Source: Phytophthora sp. 'mugwort' (lineage: Eukaryota > Oomycota > Peronosporomycetes > Peronosporales > Peronosporaceae). Taken from it: a DNA stretch of 64,000 bases. The stretch spans positions 2,046,001-2,110,000 of the forward strand of contig JAUCEF010000001.1 in NCBI GenBank assembly GCA_033558025.1. The letters are read 5' to 3'. A model generated the notes under the pieces. That model was not told the DNA's origin, did no database searches, and saw only the letters and a program-made list of their open reading frames with translations. This document shows positions 1-11,975 of this stretch, one piece after another; within the stretch, counting starts at the first letter, position 1; every line of letters starts with the position of its first letter. Both the position numbers and the translations under genes were made by a program.

Positions 1-508
1 AGGCAAGGGTAAACCATCGAAGAAGTCCTTACGAACAAAGGCTATTATCAACAATGCCATTGTCTCCAGCAGTGCAGACTCAAGCCAATCAATGGTTCTT
101 GATTCATGTTAGCCAGATGTACTGTGTCGTTGCGTATATATGACAATCGCATTATAATATAGTTCAGCCAGAACGTTTTATATATAGTTCAGCCAGTAAA
201 ACACCAGTTGCACTCGTTCGTTACCTACAGGTTGTCGTATGCTGTTGCTACTTTCCAAAGCGGGTCATACGAAGCAGCCGTAGAAATCGCGCATGTTGGG
301 TTTCAGCTGGCGGCTCTCATGCAGGATGGGGTGATACAGACGGCGCGACGCGCGCTGAGCTTGAGCGGCATTGATGGCAACGTTAGGTATCTTCAACTGC
401 AATTGCATCCGAGTGATGGTCCTATTCAATTTTACCCAATCATCGTTTACAGATATTGGCGCCAGATTCAAAGTCAAAGCTGCCGCCAAAGGTTACAAAG
501 CTTTAGCG
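1..508. other. upstream region of EXO1, no gene seen
   Basis: I see no convincing coding sequence here. The stretch includes AT-rich DNA with a short local duplication of 'atatagttcagccag' (around 158-200). It should hold the promoter and 5' UTR of the exonuclease gene that starts at 509. Short open frames across 208-508 have no recognisable domain. Confidence 0.5.
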
Positions 509-2956
509 ATGGGCGTGACGGGCCTGCTGCCGGTGCTCAAGAGCGTCACGGACCAGGTGCACGTGTCCAAGTACTCGGGCAAGACCGTGGGTGTGGACGC
601 CTCAGGATGGCTGTACAAGGGCGCGTACAGCTGCCCCGCGGACCTCATACTGGGGAGACCGACCGACGCGTGCGGAACGAATTAACCTCCATTTTAATGA
701 TCACATCCTGGAATTAGTACTAAAAGGTGCAACTGTACCTGGTACAGGTACTTAAACTTCGCTATCCAACACATCACGCTGCTCCAAGAGCACAACATTA
801 TCCCCATTATGGTGTTTGACGGGGCTCCACTACCGTCTAAGGCGCAGGAGAACATTGCTCGTGGCAGGTTTGGCAGATGCAGTTGCAGCTAAATATTAGC
901 GTTGGGCGGATAAATCTTAGACGAGTTATCTGTTGCTGTAGATCTCGTGCGGAGTGGAAACTCAAGGCCAAGAAGCTGCTGCAGGAGAAAGAAGAGGACG
1001 TAGATAGTGGGGCAGTTCTACAGGCCTGTAGGAGAGCGGTGTCGGTGACGAACGACATGATTATGCGACTCATCGCCGTGCTGCGACGGATGAACGTCAC
1101 GTTCTACGTCGCGCCGTATGAGGCGGACGCTCAGCTGGCGTTTCTGTCGAGGCAGAAGATCGTGGATGTGGTCATCTCGGAGGACTCTGACTGTGTGCCG
1201 TACGGAGTCAAGACGGTGCTTCTCAAGTTAAAACCAGATGGATGGGGCAGTGAATTGAAGCGGAGGAGCCTCGGCGCGAACGAAGATCTGTCGTTCGTTG
1301 GGTGGACGGAAGAAATGGTGGGTAGTGGTTCTCTTGCACGTTGAGCGGTGACTGGCTGACGCTGAATGACGGTGCGTGCTGTGGGTGAGCAGTTTATTCA
1401 GCTGTGTGTGCTTGCTGGATGCGATTACTGTCCGTCCGTCCGCGGCGTCGGTATTATTACAGCTTATAAGCTCGTAAGCAACTACAAGACACCAACGGAG
1501 GTAAGATTTGCAGCAGTGTCGGCGGATTGAGGTCATTGAATTAGAACGGCAATGGATGTATTGTAGGTTTTGAATGCATTGCAGCAGCAAAAGGGATCAT
1601 TGGTACCCGAAGATTATACGGAGAATTTCTACTCGGCGATTCTTACTTATCGCCACCAGCTCGTGTTTGATCCTCGTGATGCTGTACGTTTCAGCACTAA
1701 AAGCTTGATTGAATGTTTGCATTGTGTGGATATTCTGTTAAGTTTTCTAATGTTTTGTTTGCTTGTACATCATAATCTACCAGAAACTGAAAATGCTAAG
1801 TCCTCTCGATGTCTCGAAGGACATCCTGCCGCTCGTGGATAAGGAGCTACACTTTCTTGGTAATGTGGAGCTCCGAGACGACGTTGTTGCGTCCATTGCA
1901 TCGGGTCAAATCCATCCAGTCACGCACGAAAGCTACGTGTGGAAGGATACAGCTGCCGCCGTCTTGCTCGAAGAACAAGGAGCAGCCTCAAATCCGAAGT
2001 CGAGTAGGACGCGGTCCTTGACGTCGTCGGAAAGCAGCGGCATGGTAATGCCATACCGACGTCAACGAGATAATCATGTCGCTATTAGCGCTAATACTCC
2101 AGTCGACTCGTCACAAGAAGATTTTGTCAGCACCGCACGAGCTGCGGTATCACGTGTCCGATATGAAAAGCCACGACCGTCATCGCGATCCTCCTGGACG
2201 CACCTCGACAGTGTCTTGGGATCTTCCGACCATATCGTGAATTTCCGAAGCCCGAAGGTAAGCGAGAACTTCAAGCCGTTAGCTGCACTGCACGATCCTC
2301 CAGCATCGATAGGCAGTTTCAGCATCAACACGCAGCATCTTAAGGAGCTCGAGAGCCGTCCTGTGCGCGACCACGTCAAGCGCGTTAGAAACCCGGCCAA
2401 CCGAAGACGAGATGGAAAAGGCAGCGGATTTGAAGGCGAGGTATTGTGCAGGGTTGAGCAGGGCCACATGACCATCCTCGGAAGCAGCACTGAAGCCCAA
2501 CACAACACAGCAGCAGCCGACACTGATGCTGACCGCCTCACGGATGAAGAGAACGCTCCGCTACAGCAAGCGAAGCGACCTAAATTATTCGGATTCCCCT
2601 CGTCGCCGCCTTCGTCGCTGTCGTCGCAGACCAGCAGTCAAAAGCAGCCCGTCCGTCCAACACCATTTGGGTGTAGTCAACGTTCATCCAGCCCCACAAG
2701 CAGTCGCCGCTTCAAGTGGAAGCTGCCGCCTCGTCATTCACAGCACCAGCACATCATCCAGCCTGTTGGAGGCAAGGCCTTTGCTACGTCAGCCGAGGAG
2801 AAATGGGACCGCATCCTAGGCGACGAAATCGACGGCTCTAACAGCAGTGGCAGCCAGGCAGGTGACCAACAAGAAGCGAGGAGTCCCCTCGCTAGCATCA
2901 ATACATCCAGTAGCAGTCGTCGCCAGCCTGTAGCTCCGATCAATAAAGCCAGCTAG
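509..2956 (+). CDS. EXO1: Exonuclease 1 (XPG/FEN1-family 5'-3' exonuclease)
   Basis: This is a Rad2/XPG-family 5'-3' exonuclease and flap endonuclease of mismatch repair and DNA end resection, acting in the nucleus. I read six exons joined by GT-AG introns: 509-669, 748-867, 942-1317, 1393-1500, 1567-1683 and 1784-2956, giving about 684 residues. The start MGVTGLLPVLK is the typical XPG N-terminus. Metal-ligand residues are intact: D30 (GVDASGW), D78 (MVFDGAPLPSK), the E/D pair in APYEADAQLA, both Asp of ISEDSDC, and the Asp of AGCDYCPSVRGVG, followed by the helix-turn-helix. After LVFDP the C-terminal ~390 residues are low-complexity and Ser-rich, as in other EXO1 proteins, where this part is a disordered partner-binding tail. 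Length is somewhat short of human EXO1 but close to yeast. Exon phases agree at every junction. The intron borders are inferred from family conservation. Confidence 0.93.
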
Positions 2957-3090
2957 CGCAACGAGTTCGCAGAGTGCCTAGTAGACCAGCCTTCCGACTC
3001 ACATGTCAACACGACAAATGGAGAGAAAGTCCTAGCACTCGTCATTTCCTAGGAGATAGCACTCAAAAACATTCTAGCTCCACCTTCGAG

Positions 3091-4179
3091 CTACATGGCC
3101 AAGCCTTCCGTGGCCGGTCGAGCCTCGTCGTCTTTGCCGCCGCCCCGCGACGCTTGCAGGGCGAAAAGACGTCGTCTTCGGATCGCATCCTCGTCGGCGG
3201 TGCTATAACCCGTCGGCGGCGGCGACGTTACCGGGATTCCTACCCGTCCGGCCCCCATGACCGCAATCTGGACGGGTACGAAGTTACGATTCCTGCGGTT
3301 GTCCACAGTGATTGGAACGGGTGCCACCAGCGCCCCACATGTGGGTGCGTCTTGGGTCACGAAGCTCGTCTCTTCCATCGACTCTTCCAATGCTCGCATC
3401 CAGAAGGAACTGTCTCCGTCTGTAGAGCTCCCCGCATGAGGTGCACCTCCGTCGACGCCTCCTCGACGCCCGAAGCGCCCACGCTGATAGTCCCGCAACG
3501 GGGGCATCTTCTCCAGGAACCGCAGGTTAGCAGAGACCATGGCGCGCTTCCGTCGCGGCTGGTCGTCGTGCTGGTTGTCGGGTTGCCGGAAATACACGGA
3601 CATGTCATCGCCGCTCACATGCTTGGGACTAGGCGACGTCTGCGAACGTGCGCGCTTGGTGGTACGAGCTCGAAGCGCCATGTCGGACAAGTTTGGTCGG
3701 TGTATGTCTTCGTCGATGGAGGTTGCCAAATAGGAGATGGTTCGGTGAAGCTCTTGCGTCTGAGTTTTTGTTTCTGGGCACCCGGTGTCGCTTTGCTCGG
3801 GCGTTTCGCGCAAAGAGACGCAGACTGCGATGTGTACGCTGCGCGCTTGATTCCAGTTGGCCGAGAGAGACACTCCGACGCTTGGAACTTTGGCCGGAGC
3901 GTGCGGGGCGGCATTGCGCTCGCCGTATGGGCCTGGATTGTTTCTGTCGTTGCTGGGTCCTTGCTCCTGCTCGATTTGTCCGCACAGGTGGCGGGGCAGA
4001 GGCTCCATCAAAAGACACGGCTGTGTTGCAGTCCGCAATGGGACGCAAAGGCCGCTGTATGCAGTGGCCTTCGTTACTATCAATTGCGACGTGGCTGACA
4101 GGGAGCGCACGCACGCCCATATCCTAGTGTTACTGCACCGGTAACTCGCTGCCATTGCTGCGGTGCCTTTGCCCTCCAC
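3091..4179 (-). CDS. hypothetical Arg/Ser-rich protein
   Basis: This open frame of 362 residues on the minus strand is convergent with EXO1. I do not recognise a domain. The C-terminal half looks like genuine protein: Arg- and Ser-rich, with a short charged block (RRKRAMVSANLRFLEKMPPL) and a Gly/Arg stretch. The N-terminal half is less convincing. An internal ATG at 3681 (MALRARTTKRARSQ) would give a 196-residue basic protein and is a plausible true start, possibly with an upstream exon. A plus-strand frame overlaps the same DNA but has poorer composition. The basic character suggests a nuclear or nucleic-acid-binding protein, but that is only inference. Confidence 0.45.
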   Translation of the reverse strand: MEGKGTAAMAASYRCSNTRIWACVRSLSATSQLIVTKATAYSGLCVPLRTATQPCLLMEPLPRHLCGQIEQEQGPSNDRNNPGPYGERNAAPHAPAKVPSVGVSLSANWNQARSVHIAVCVSLRETPEQSDTGCPETKTQTQELHRTISYLATSIDEDIHRPNLSDMALRARTTKRARSQTSPSPKHVSGDDMSVYFRQPDNQHDDQPRRKRAMVSANLRFLEKMPPLRDYQRGRFGRRGGVDGGAPHAGSSTDGDSSFWMRALEESMEETSFVTQDAPTCGALVAPVPITVDNRRNRNFVPVQIAVMGAGRVGIPVTSPPPTGYSTADEDAIRRRRLFALQASRGGGKDDEARPATEGLAM

Positions 4180-4824
4180 AATTATAACCCCGAGAGATCC
4201 CCCACCTGTCCGACTCCTTTGCCCAGATGTAAGGTCGTCGAATTGAGCAATCTATTACCGCCAGACTCGAAGCACAGCAGCGCAGATCAGAGACCGGAGA
4301 CGAAAGTTTCGACTCAATGGAGGAGGTATACTATTACTGCTATCGTAGCTGTAAGGCTCAGTGCACATCGACTACACGTGTATTAACTTGACGCGTCCGT
4401 AGAGATGTTAAACAGCTCTCCTTTACATGCACAACACCCTGAGAAAAGAGAAACAAAACTACATATTAGTTTTGTTTCATGTACTCGTTCTAAGGCAGGC
4501 ACCACACTATATTATTTTTACTTAGCATTTGGAATTATCTACGGGTGTGCAATGCCCTCTCTCCTGCTTGTCGGTACCTCGTTGTTATGACCTATCACTT
4601 GTTATCAACACGGCAACTTCGGCTGGCCTCCCACCAAATTTGGCACCATCACCAGGACGATGTAAGCAAGAAGTTCCGCTTTGTTCCAAGTTGGTACCAG
4701 TGGGACTCCCAACTCCAAACGCGGCCGTGTTGGCCCCGCTGCATTCTCGTTAACTACAGCATCTTCACGACAAAGTCAGGCATTTTTTTTTAAATCATTA
4801 TATATATTAAAATGTTTTAACAAG

Positions 4825-4973
4825 TTGAGTTCATTTAAAAAATGAACTCATTTAAGAAATGAACTCAATCTGAACATCACCTCTGTTTTTAAAAAGCACA
4901 GTTGGTAAAAAAACACAGGTGATACATGTACAGGACCAAGCCTTGGTCACCAAGGTTAAAGTTGAGTTCATTT
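4825..4973. repeat. cluster of inverted/direct 12-bp repeats
   Basis: TTGAGTTCATTT occurs at 4825 and 4962, and its reverse complement ends at about 4850 and 4867. The 4826-4850 pair forms a stem of 11 bp around three A residues. A separate small palindrome, GACCAAGCCTTGGTC, lies at about 4933-4947. The arrangement resembles the termini of a small fold-back element. Confidence 0.6.
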
Positions 4974-5437
4974 TTAAAGTAGTACCGGTACAGCTATCGT
5001 AGAAATGCTGATAGTGAAACAAAACAATAAACTCTACATATGAGAGCAAGATCATCGATCCTGTAGATATGGGTAGCTCTGCCGGACTTAGATATGCGAT
5101 GGCGCGGGAGCCTCTGAGCTCAACGATGTGGGATATGGCACTATTGCTTCACTGTGAAGTAGTAAGATCCAAGGCTACTACTATTGAAGTAGAGGAAGTA
5201 GTACGTTTATTAATCGATATAAAGAAATAGATGATTTTTCCAGATAAAACGAGGTTTGTTGTTACGGATATTTTTTAAATAAATCAATTCGGCTGAAGAA
5301 TGCAAGTTACAGTAGTTTTTCGTTCTCACGATATGTTTTGGCACGGGCCGCGACCTTATACCGTGCGAGGGTGTCAACCCACGCATCATTGAGAAATGCG
5401 CAAAACATGACTAAACTAACGAAAAAACTGCTTGAAG

Positions 5438-5475
5438 TAAAGTAGTGGTGTTGTTTTACCAACACCACTACTTTA
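5438..5475. repeat. perfect 16-bp hairpin with 6-nt loop
   Basis: The arms 5438-5453 and 5460-5475 are exact reverse complements (taaagtagtggtgttg) around the loop ttttac. It lies about 90 bp beyond the stop codon of the minus-strand P450, so it could fold in that gene's 3' UTR or terminator region, or be a mobile-element footprint. Confidence 0.75.
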
Positions 5476-5567
5476 GTAATTGAAGCATTGACAATATTTC
5501 TAGGCAGTAAAGCATGCGACTTTGTGACTCTCCATAGGTTGCGACTGCCAACATACCGACTCTCTAC

Positions 5568-7193
5568 CTAATACCTCACCGTTATCTGAGGAGTCAGTGG
5601 CGTGACTTCTACTTCCAGAGGTCCCTTGACAGGGATACCGATCGAGAACTCATAGGTGAGTTTCCACGGATCCTCCACCGTCTTAATATCAAACTTGCTG
5701 AAGAGGGTCGCTAATGTCATTTTGAGCTGCATCATGGCAAATCTCTGGCCGATGCACACGTGCTGCCCGGAACCGAAGGCACTAAACTTGAACGGCGAAA
5801 AGACACGAAGCTTGCCCGTTTCGGGGTTGATCATGCGCTCAGGTTTGAACTCGAGAGCGTCCTCGCCCCACGATTTCTCGTTGCGTCCGTTGCAGTAAGA
5901 CGAGACCATGATCGTCTGACCCTTCTCGATAAAAGTGCCGTCAACCAGCGTCGTGTCTTGCATGCATTCACGTGCGATAAATCCCGTCGACGGTGTGAGA
6001 CGCATGTTCTCCTTGATAACAGCTTCCAAGTACACGAGATTGCGGACTTGCTCCTGCGTCGGCACCCGAATTTCGCCGGTAAACAGGCCTGGCAGCTTCT
6101 CCTTCATCTCTGCACGGATCTTCTTCAGAACCTCGGGGTAGCGGTTCATCATGACGACGAACCAGCTCATGCTGTGCGCTGTCGTATCCTTACCAGCAAA
6201 AATGAAAGTCATAACCATATCGCGCATAATAGTGACATCATCGTCCTCGATGTGCATGTCTTCGGACTCTCGGAGATTGCTCTCCATGAAGAGTGAGATT
6301 AAGTCTTTTGCAACCATCTTTTCTCCTATGGCAGCGAGCTCAGCCTTCTTTTGCATCGACTCCATAATCACTTTGTTGATAAAGTTGTGCATGGTCGCGA
6401 TATCCTTCTGGAAGACCCTCTCCCAACCAATATTGAAGAACCGTTTGATCCGCCAAAGCCAGATTGGCGTCTGAACACGGACAGCAAAACCCACGCCAGC
6501 ACTATCGAAAGCCTCCAGGAATTCGTGGTCCGTCTCGCGGTCAGGACTGTCCTTAAGCGTGTTCAGCTCAACGCCAAAGCCAATCTTGGAAATGACGTCC
6601 ATCGTAAAGTGAAGAAGCTCCTCTTTGAGACTAAACGGCTTACCACGCTCGTGGTAGACGTCAAACACGTCCAAGAAGATCCCTAACTTCTCATGCACAG
6701 TGGACTCCATGGCATCCTTCATCATTTGCATGGAGAAGAGGTGACTAGCCGTCTTGCGATGGTAGTACCATTGATCCCCATCAGCGATAATCATACCCTT
6801 ACCGAAGATGTCGTAGCTCGTGTATTGACCCACGGGCCCACGCAGGAACACGTGGCCTTGGGTCGACATCGCGTCCTCGATTGTGTCGGGCGACGAGAGT
6901 AGAATCGTCTCCGGCCTTCCGGGGATGTGATACATCCACGGCCGGTTGTCGAACTCGACGGATTGCTCGTACAACCAGTCGTGGAAGCGGTCAACGGAGC
7001 CGCCAATATCCAACAAGCTCTTGAGAATGGGCAGCGTAGTCTTAGGCATAGGGGGCACCCTCCGAGTTTCGAGTGTCTTGTTTTTCTTTGTACTGTGCAG
7101 CAACAGCGACAACACCAAGCTTACAGCCACTGTAGTGGCAGCGGTGATGGCCACGTCGTTACTATCGCCGAACAACTCCGACACGGACTTCAT
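5568..7193 (-). CDS. cytochrome P450 monooxygenase (CYP86/CYP94-like), copy A
   Basis: This is a haem-thiolate monooxygenase of 541 residues, probably anchored in the ER membrane, in a single exon. Visible features: N-terminal membrane helix (about 14-33), Pro-rich hinge (PPMPKTTLP, 47-55), C-helix WxxxR (W142/R146), I-helix AGKDTT (333-338), K-helix ExxR (E395-R398), PERM (451-454) and haem loop FGSGQHVCIG with the ligand Cys480. The AGKDTT and FGSGQHVCIG forms resemble plant and fungal fatty-acid omega-hydroxylases of the CYP86/CYP94 type, so a fatty-acid or other lipid substrate is an inference. No pathway neighbour supports a specific reaction. The start is fixed by alignment with two paralogues in this window (27007-28626 and 51539-53167). 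No frameshift or lost key residue is seen. Confidence 0.93.
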   Translation of the reverse strand: MKSVSELFGDSNDVAITAATTVAVSLVLSLLLHSTKKNKTLETRRVPPMPKTTLPILKSLLDIGGSVDRFHDWLYEQSVEFDNRPWMYHIPGRPETILLSSPDTIEDAMSTQGHVFLRGPVGQYTSYDIFGKGMIIADGDQWYYHRKTASHLFSMQMMKDAMESTVHEKLGIFLDVFDVYHERGKPFSLKEELLHFTMDVISKIGFGVELNTLKDSPDRETDHEFLEAFDSAGVGFAVRVQTPIWLWRIKRFFNIGWERVFQKDIATMHNFINKVIMESMQKKAELAAIGEKMVAKDLISLFMESNLRESEDMHIEDDDVTIMRDMVMTFIFAGKDTTAHSMSWFVVMMNRYPEVLKKIRAEMKEKLPGLFTGEIRVPTQEQVRNLVYLEAVIKENMRLTPSTGFIARECMQDTTLVDGTFIEKGQTIMVSSYCNGRNEKSWGEDALEFKPERMINPETGKLRVFSPFKFSAFGSGQHVCIGQRFAMMQLKMTLATLFSKFDIKTVEDPWKLTYEFSIGIPVKGPLEVEVTPLTPQITVRY

Positions 7194-7265
7194 GACGAGC
7201 TACTGGGTACTTTTTCCGGCTTGGTTGCAGCGATTCCGTTGGTCTTGTAGAAGCGATCGACGTCT

Positions 7266-7285
7266 TAGAAACGCGAAATGAGACT
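7266..7285 (-). promoter_or_regulatory. putative Inr-like core promoter of P450 copy A
   Basis: On the minus strand this reads AGTCTCATTTCGCGTTTCTA, 73-92 bp before the start codon. It resembles the oomycete initiator (TCATT followed by a pyrimidine-rich flank). A related block precedes the other two P450 copies at a similar distance, which supports a shared promoter element. Confidence 0.4.
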
Positions 7286-8106
7286 CGACGGACGCAGGGA
7301 AGATACCACAAAAGCGCCTCGCATCCCTCGCCCAGACGAGCCGCCCATTGACGCCATGCCTGAAAAAAAAGGCCACGGGTTTATCTTCGGGATCCATTCT
7401 CGGGCTGCCAATCTTAGACTCTAAATTAGAGGTCCAATGGTCCCGCGTGCTCGCGACCACACGCGAGTTGTCGTGGTATGTATTCGAGTCTGCGAGCGTC
7501 GTGAAACACGATTCGCTGGTGTTTATCGTGGATGATTGGGAACGAGGTGCACCACTGTACCGATAACGTACCGGTACAGACTATCCTCTTCACTGTGACA
7601 ACTTTAAGAAGGAGTCGAACCTAATGAAAAAACAATCTTATAAGTTGGCCATTTTTCTCTAATATCCTGGACGATTATTTGCTTATACCTCGAGGTCGAG
7701 GTGGCTGATATTAAAAATCGATATAATCAAATAAATGGGCATCTCACTTCACACAAGAGAAACAGTAGTGAGCTATTTATTGACGAAGGCTTGACTCCTC
7801 CTATTAGATGTCATCTGTGAATTATTAAGCAGTGGCAGTTGAATTCTGTTGTGCTCCCGTTTCCCCTCTTCGCAGGTGCATTCAAGCTTGGCCTTGTCGC
7901 GAAGTTGACTTGAGTTTAGCATTGCATAGTCTAGTCTACTTATAACGGAAGCTGCGGTCGGGTGCAGTTCTCGAGCAATCCCAAATACGCTCAGTGGGCG
8001 AGCAGTGTCTTCGGTTGGTCTCTGTGCTCAACGCAACAGGTGCTGAGCCCAAGCGCCTGGAGCTCCGGGACCTGACCACTGGGGCTTCGTTGTCGTACCC
8101 ACGAGG
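7286..8106. other. intergenic, no gene seen
   Basis: This is the upstream region of P450 copy A followed by sequence leading into the first Copia relic. No convincing coding sequence is visible. A 5' LTR for the downstream Copia element might be expected near 7.7-8.1 kb, but I could not match it to any sequence after 16.0 kb. Confidence 0.5.
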
Positions 8107-8509
8107 ATGTCGACACCCCCAATGACAGCCGCGGGCACTTCGCCTGCTACTACCACTCCGCCAACGACGAGCGCAGGTGATTCAACGCCGGTGATGGCGG
8201 CAATCACGACAACGACAATTACCACAACGGCGACCATACTGCTTCGGCAACTGCCCCACGCGCTGTTGTGGCTACTAGTAGGGTAGCTACGACGACAGCG
8301 GCGTGAATACCCATTCTCCAAGGTGGATTCTTGTTTCCCTGCGTGCCGACTAGTGATTTGCACACTATTGGGTTGCGTCGGCACTTGGCGTTATACCTTC
8401 ACTCCGATGAGATATGGATATGGGTACCACGTTCGGCCTGCTGAAGTCTTGTTGCATCCTGGAGCTCGCATACTATGTCTGGCATTAGGGAGATTTCTAA
8501 TAATCCACC

Positions 8510-9431
8510 AGTCATGAAGGGCAGCGTTGACTTGTATGCTGCTCAATTGAAGACCTTTTGACTATGTTGGGGCTTTGGGGCGTTGTTAACAGTTCAGATA
8601 CGCGTCTGCGCTTTGATGTCGAAGGGCAAGTTTCTTTTGATGATCGCGACAATGCAGCTCGGGACGCGGTTTTGCGTGGCATTCCTGATGCTGATGAGGA
8701 AATGGTCTGCCATGAGTATTCTGCCACGGATATGTGGATTATCTTGGATAACAAGCAGACAAGCGAGAGTACACAAATTATATTTTCGTTCGTGAGCAGA
8801 TCTACTCACAAACAAGCACATTTGAAGCCTGAACCTAAGTGATTGGTTGAGGGAGATGGAACTGCAGCTGCGTGAACTCCAGCACTATCGCAAAGTGACA
8901 AGTATATCGCCGAGATCTGACTTGGCAACGTGTCTCGGACGCACCAGTAATGTCGATCACAGTTTTCGCGGCACTGTGTTGTGCTTGTGTGCTGGGCACA
9001 TACTAAATGGCCCCCAGAGCCGCCTAGGTCGTGAATGCGCTGCGCGCAGAGGAGGGCCTGGACAAAAGAGTCTCTGAGGAGATGCACCAAGCTAGCATCG
9101 GTTCGGCAAATAGGAAGTCGGCCAATGCTTCTGCCAACCAAAACGCTGAATTCTGGCAAAGGGAATGCTGGAAATGGGAAGCGTCAGCGTGGTCGAGAGC
9201 GATACACGGCCAAGTCCAACAACCAAGAAGGGAAATCTGCGTGGTAATGGAAAGAAGAAGAGTGATGGTTGCTGGAACTGCGGCGAGCTGAATCACATCC
9301 GAGGCAATTGCCCAATCCAAAGGAATGAAAAATTGCAGTGGCAGAAGTTGTGTGCTGACATGGAGACCAAGCGGTTCCATAAAAGAAATGTGACAACGCT
9401 GGAGGAGTCAAGAAGATCGTCGATGCGCTAA
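8510..9431 (+). pseudogene. Copia gag relic with CCHC zinc knuckle
   Basis: This is the nucleocapsid-type protein of the retroelement, broken by frameshifts. The core segment (WGVVNSSDTR ... DDRDNAARDAVLRGIPD) matches the conserved Copia gag region. The C-terminal part is basic (GNGKRQRGRER) and holds the RNA-binding knuckle CWNCGELNHIRGNC, which fits CX2CX4HX4C. Function has been lost. Confidence 0.78.
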
Positions 9432-9927
9432 CTAAGAGCCAATTCGAGCGTCTGTGGTCGGCATTCGGTGCCGTATTCCTCTGACATGGAATGTGTCCTG
9501 GATACCGCAAGACGTACAGGTTTTGTTTGTACTGACTCAAGTTGTTGGTCAACTCACGACCTGACAAGGAATATATCTTTCTTGACATCGATGGACAGCC
9601 TAAAGGAGAGCGTGTGATAGGCGAGGTGCGCTTACTAGCGACAAACGTGACAACAGAGAGTTAATGTTGCATGACGTTGTTCATACCCCGGCTGGGCCGG
9701 ATAACGTGCTGAGTTCGCACCAGCTCGAGGGTTAGCGTTGTTGAATTCAAATTTTGATGCGTGAAAGATGCATTGGATGCATTAGATGCGCATAATATGC
9801 ATTGCATCAAACAAACACTGCCCCTCATAAATTAATCATTGTATTGAGTTTTCCCCAGTGCATGCAACGCTGATCACTACTGTAGTTAACCAATCTTTGT
9901 ACTCGTGGTTTTCAAGAGTAGGTCTAG

Positions 9928-11975
9928 CTACAGTCTCAACACGTACTCAACGTTCGGATCAAGCTTTCCCCACCATTCGACGGAGCCATACTGATCATTG
10001 TCATCTTCCCAATCGCGATATTGCTCGTTCATCTCTAGAGTCACCGCGTCGCCCATCACACCAACATGCACCATGCTCGGCGCTAGAGTTTGAGAGCCGA
10101 CGGCAACAGGAAGCTCGTTTAATGTTGTAGGTATTGGCAGCACTTGCGCATCACAATGGTGGAGGTCTTGACTCATTCGGTCCAGGATGCAGTCATGACA
10201 CGGTCACGGCAACAGCGTCGGACATCGCCTTCTTCGAGCCGTCGTTTGATTAAATGAACCCCAGATTGATCAAGCGTCGGTTGGTTAATCGGTTTCATTA
10301 CGCTGAGTGTATGTACTTAAAAACACTCCAAGAACGCTCTGCAGCAGCTGACGAAGCTGGAATTGTAAAAATTCTTTGCGCGATTGTCGTGACCAAACAG
10401 TAATCTTTACCCCGATCCACGACCACCATGTCATCGGCGAATTGGCGAAGTAATTGCGCTTCGTAGCTCCATCCCACTTGCTTTTTGCCTCCATAAATTT
10501 GCCTAGCTCTTTGCGAAGCTCTTGGATTTGTGTCGGCGTATACTGAAGGCGCGCAGCAAGGCTTTCGACCTCTTCAATAGTTCTATCCTACTCTTCGGTC
10601 GTAAAGTGACGCGTCCGTCGTATGGTCCAGGAGGTACGCTATTCGCATCGGGCTTGACTCGATGAATCCCAACATTCTTGAATCCTTTTTGGAACATCGA
10701 CTGCATGTCCTTTTCAATTCCAGGAATGTTATCATTGTTACAGAGTGCTGCTGTAGCTCTTCGAACTGCTGGTAGACCACCGAGAGACACAGCGAGTCTT
10801 CTCGAAATGCGTGTGGCACGTGTGAATCGGGTAAGCAAATTGAGCATCGTATCCCCCTTCACCCAGAACGTTTCTGAAAGCACAAGCACAATCTTCTTGA
10901 ACGATTCCTCCTTTTCGGACTTATACTTTTCCAATAGCACATTGTCCAAAGCCAGGTCTCGAATAATCCGCTCGTTTTCCACTACCAGCCTGACGCACTC
11001 GTACTGAGAATACCATCGCGTAGCGACATGGATTTTCAAACTTCGATGGTCGTCGATATTATCAGCAGAACCGAGTGCAACCGCAAAACAGGCATTGGTT
11101 GCTCTGTGGTTCCGGATAAAGTTGGCTACCTCTTGTGCTTGTGTCAAAACTTCTGCAACATCAGGATCGCACAACACGTCTTTCATTAGCAAGCCTAGTT
11201 TATAAACCGTACACCCCGTAGCCTTAAGCCCGGGACAAATATTCTGAAGTATTACCCAGATACTCTTCATAGTGCTCGCATTATTTGTCGTAACAGCAAC
11301 CACTTTGCCAGCTCCAATTTTTACTTCTTCGACCTCGGAAATCACCTCTGCGATTATATTGGCCATGTATGGTCCATTTTGATGTCCTCGCCAGTCACTC
11401 TGCACGTCCAACGTAAATGTCGCATGTTTGGTCCAACGATAGCGAAGTTGGTGAAACTTTCACGACGGCAATTCGACCATCTATTGGTCAATAGTGCCAC
11501 GTAGTCTTGGTTCAACAGATACTTAATGAGCTCATATTTCTCCAAGCCGAACGTCTCGTCAATAAGGTCATCAGCGAGCTGCTGTCGAGTCGGGAGGAAT
11601 CTTCAACAGATCGAAATGCCCATCCATTCGTGTAGAATGCAATCACAGTTTGCATTCTGAAACGCTTATTATCTTCCACTGTCAGCAGCAGGGGGGGCGC
11701 ACCAGCGGATCTAACGTTCTCAGCCACAGCAGATCGGGGCACACAGATCTACCAGTTTTCAAGCGTTTAGTCATCAAGTCTTGGTCAATATATTCATCTC
11801 GAATTTCGGGAGGCATGAGCGCACACTTCAGGATGTGGCTCTTGAGGTGGCGTGATGACTGGATCTTCCTGATGAGTTGGTCGCAGTACTGACAGCGAGC
11901 GTCCTTATATTTCAAATGCGGAGTTTCTTTGACGATGTTGAAGTGTTCCCATGGCGCGGAGAACGAGCGCCCCAT
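9928..11975 (-). pseudogene. hAT-family transposase relic
   Basis: Minus-strand segments in order: a BED-type zinc finger (CQYCDQLIRKI ... HLKSHILKC, about 11830-11950); the RNase-H-like core at 10503-11411 with VVAVTTNNASTMKS and TRWYSQYECVRLVVENE; and the C-terminal dimerisation region around 10270-10370 with IPASSAAAERSWSVF, the hAT signature. A last acidic tail ends at 9928. Stops and frame changes separate the pieces, so it is not active. The best single open part is 302 residues. Confidence 0.8.

Larger units (their letters stand above)
4180..5567. other. intergenic, AT-rich with short inverted repeats
   Basis: No gene is recognisable between the hypothetical protein and the first P450. 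The region is AT-rich and holds a cluster of short direct and inverted copies of TTGAGTTCATTT (4825-4973) and a perfect hairpin near the P450 3' end (5438-5475). These may be remnants of miniature transposons. Confidence 0.6.

Noticed and set aside
2974..4098. 374-codon plus-strand frame
   Set aside because: It overlaps the minus-strand hypothetical gene, and its Arg/His/Cys-rich composition looks like antisense of coding DNA.
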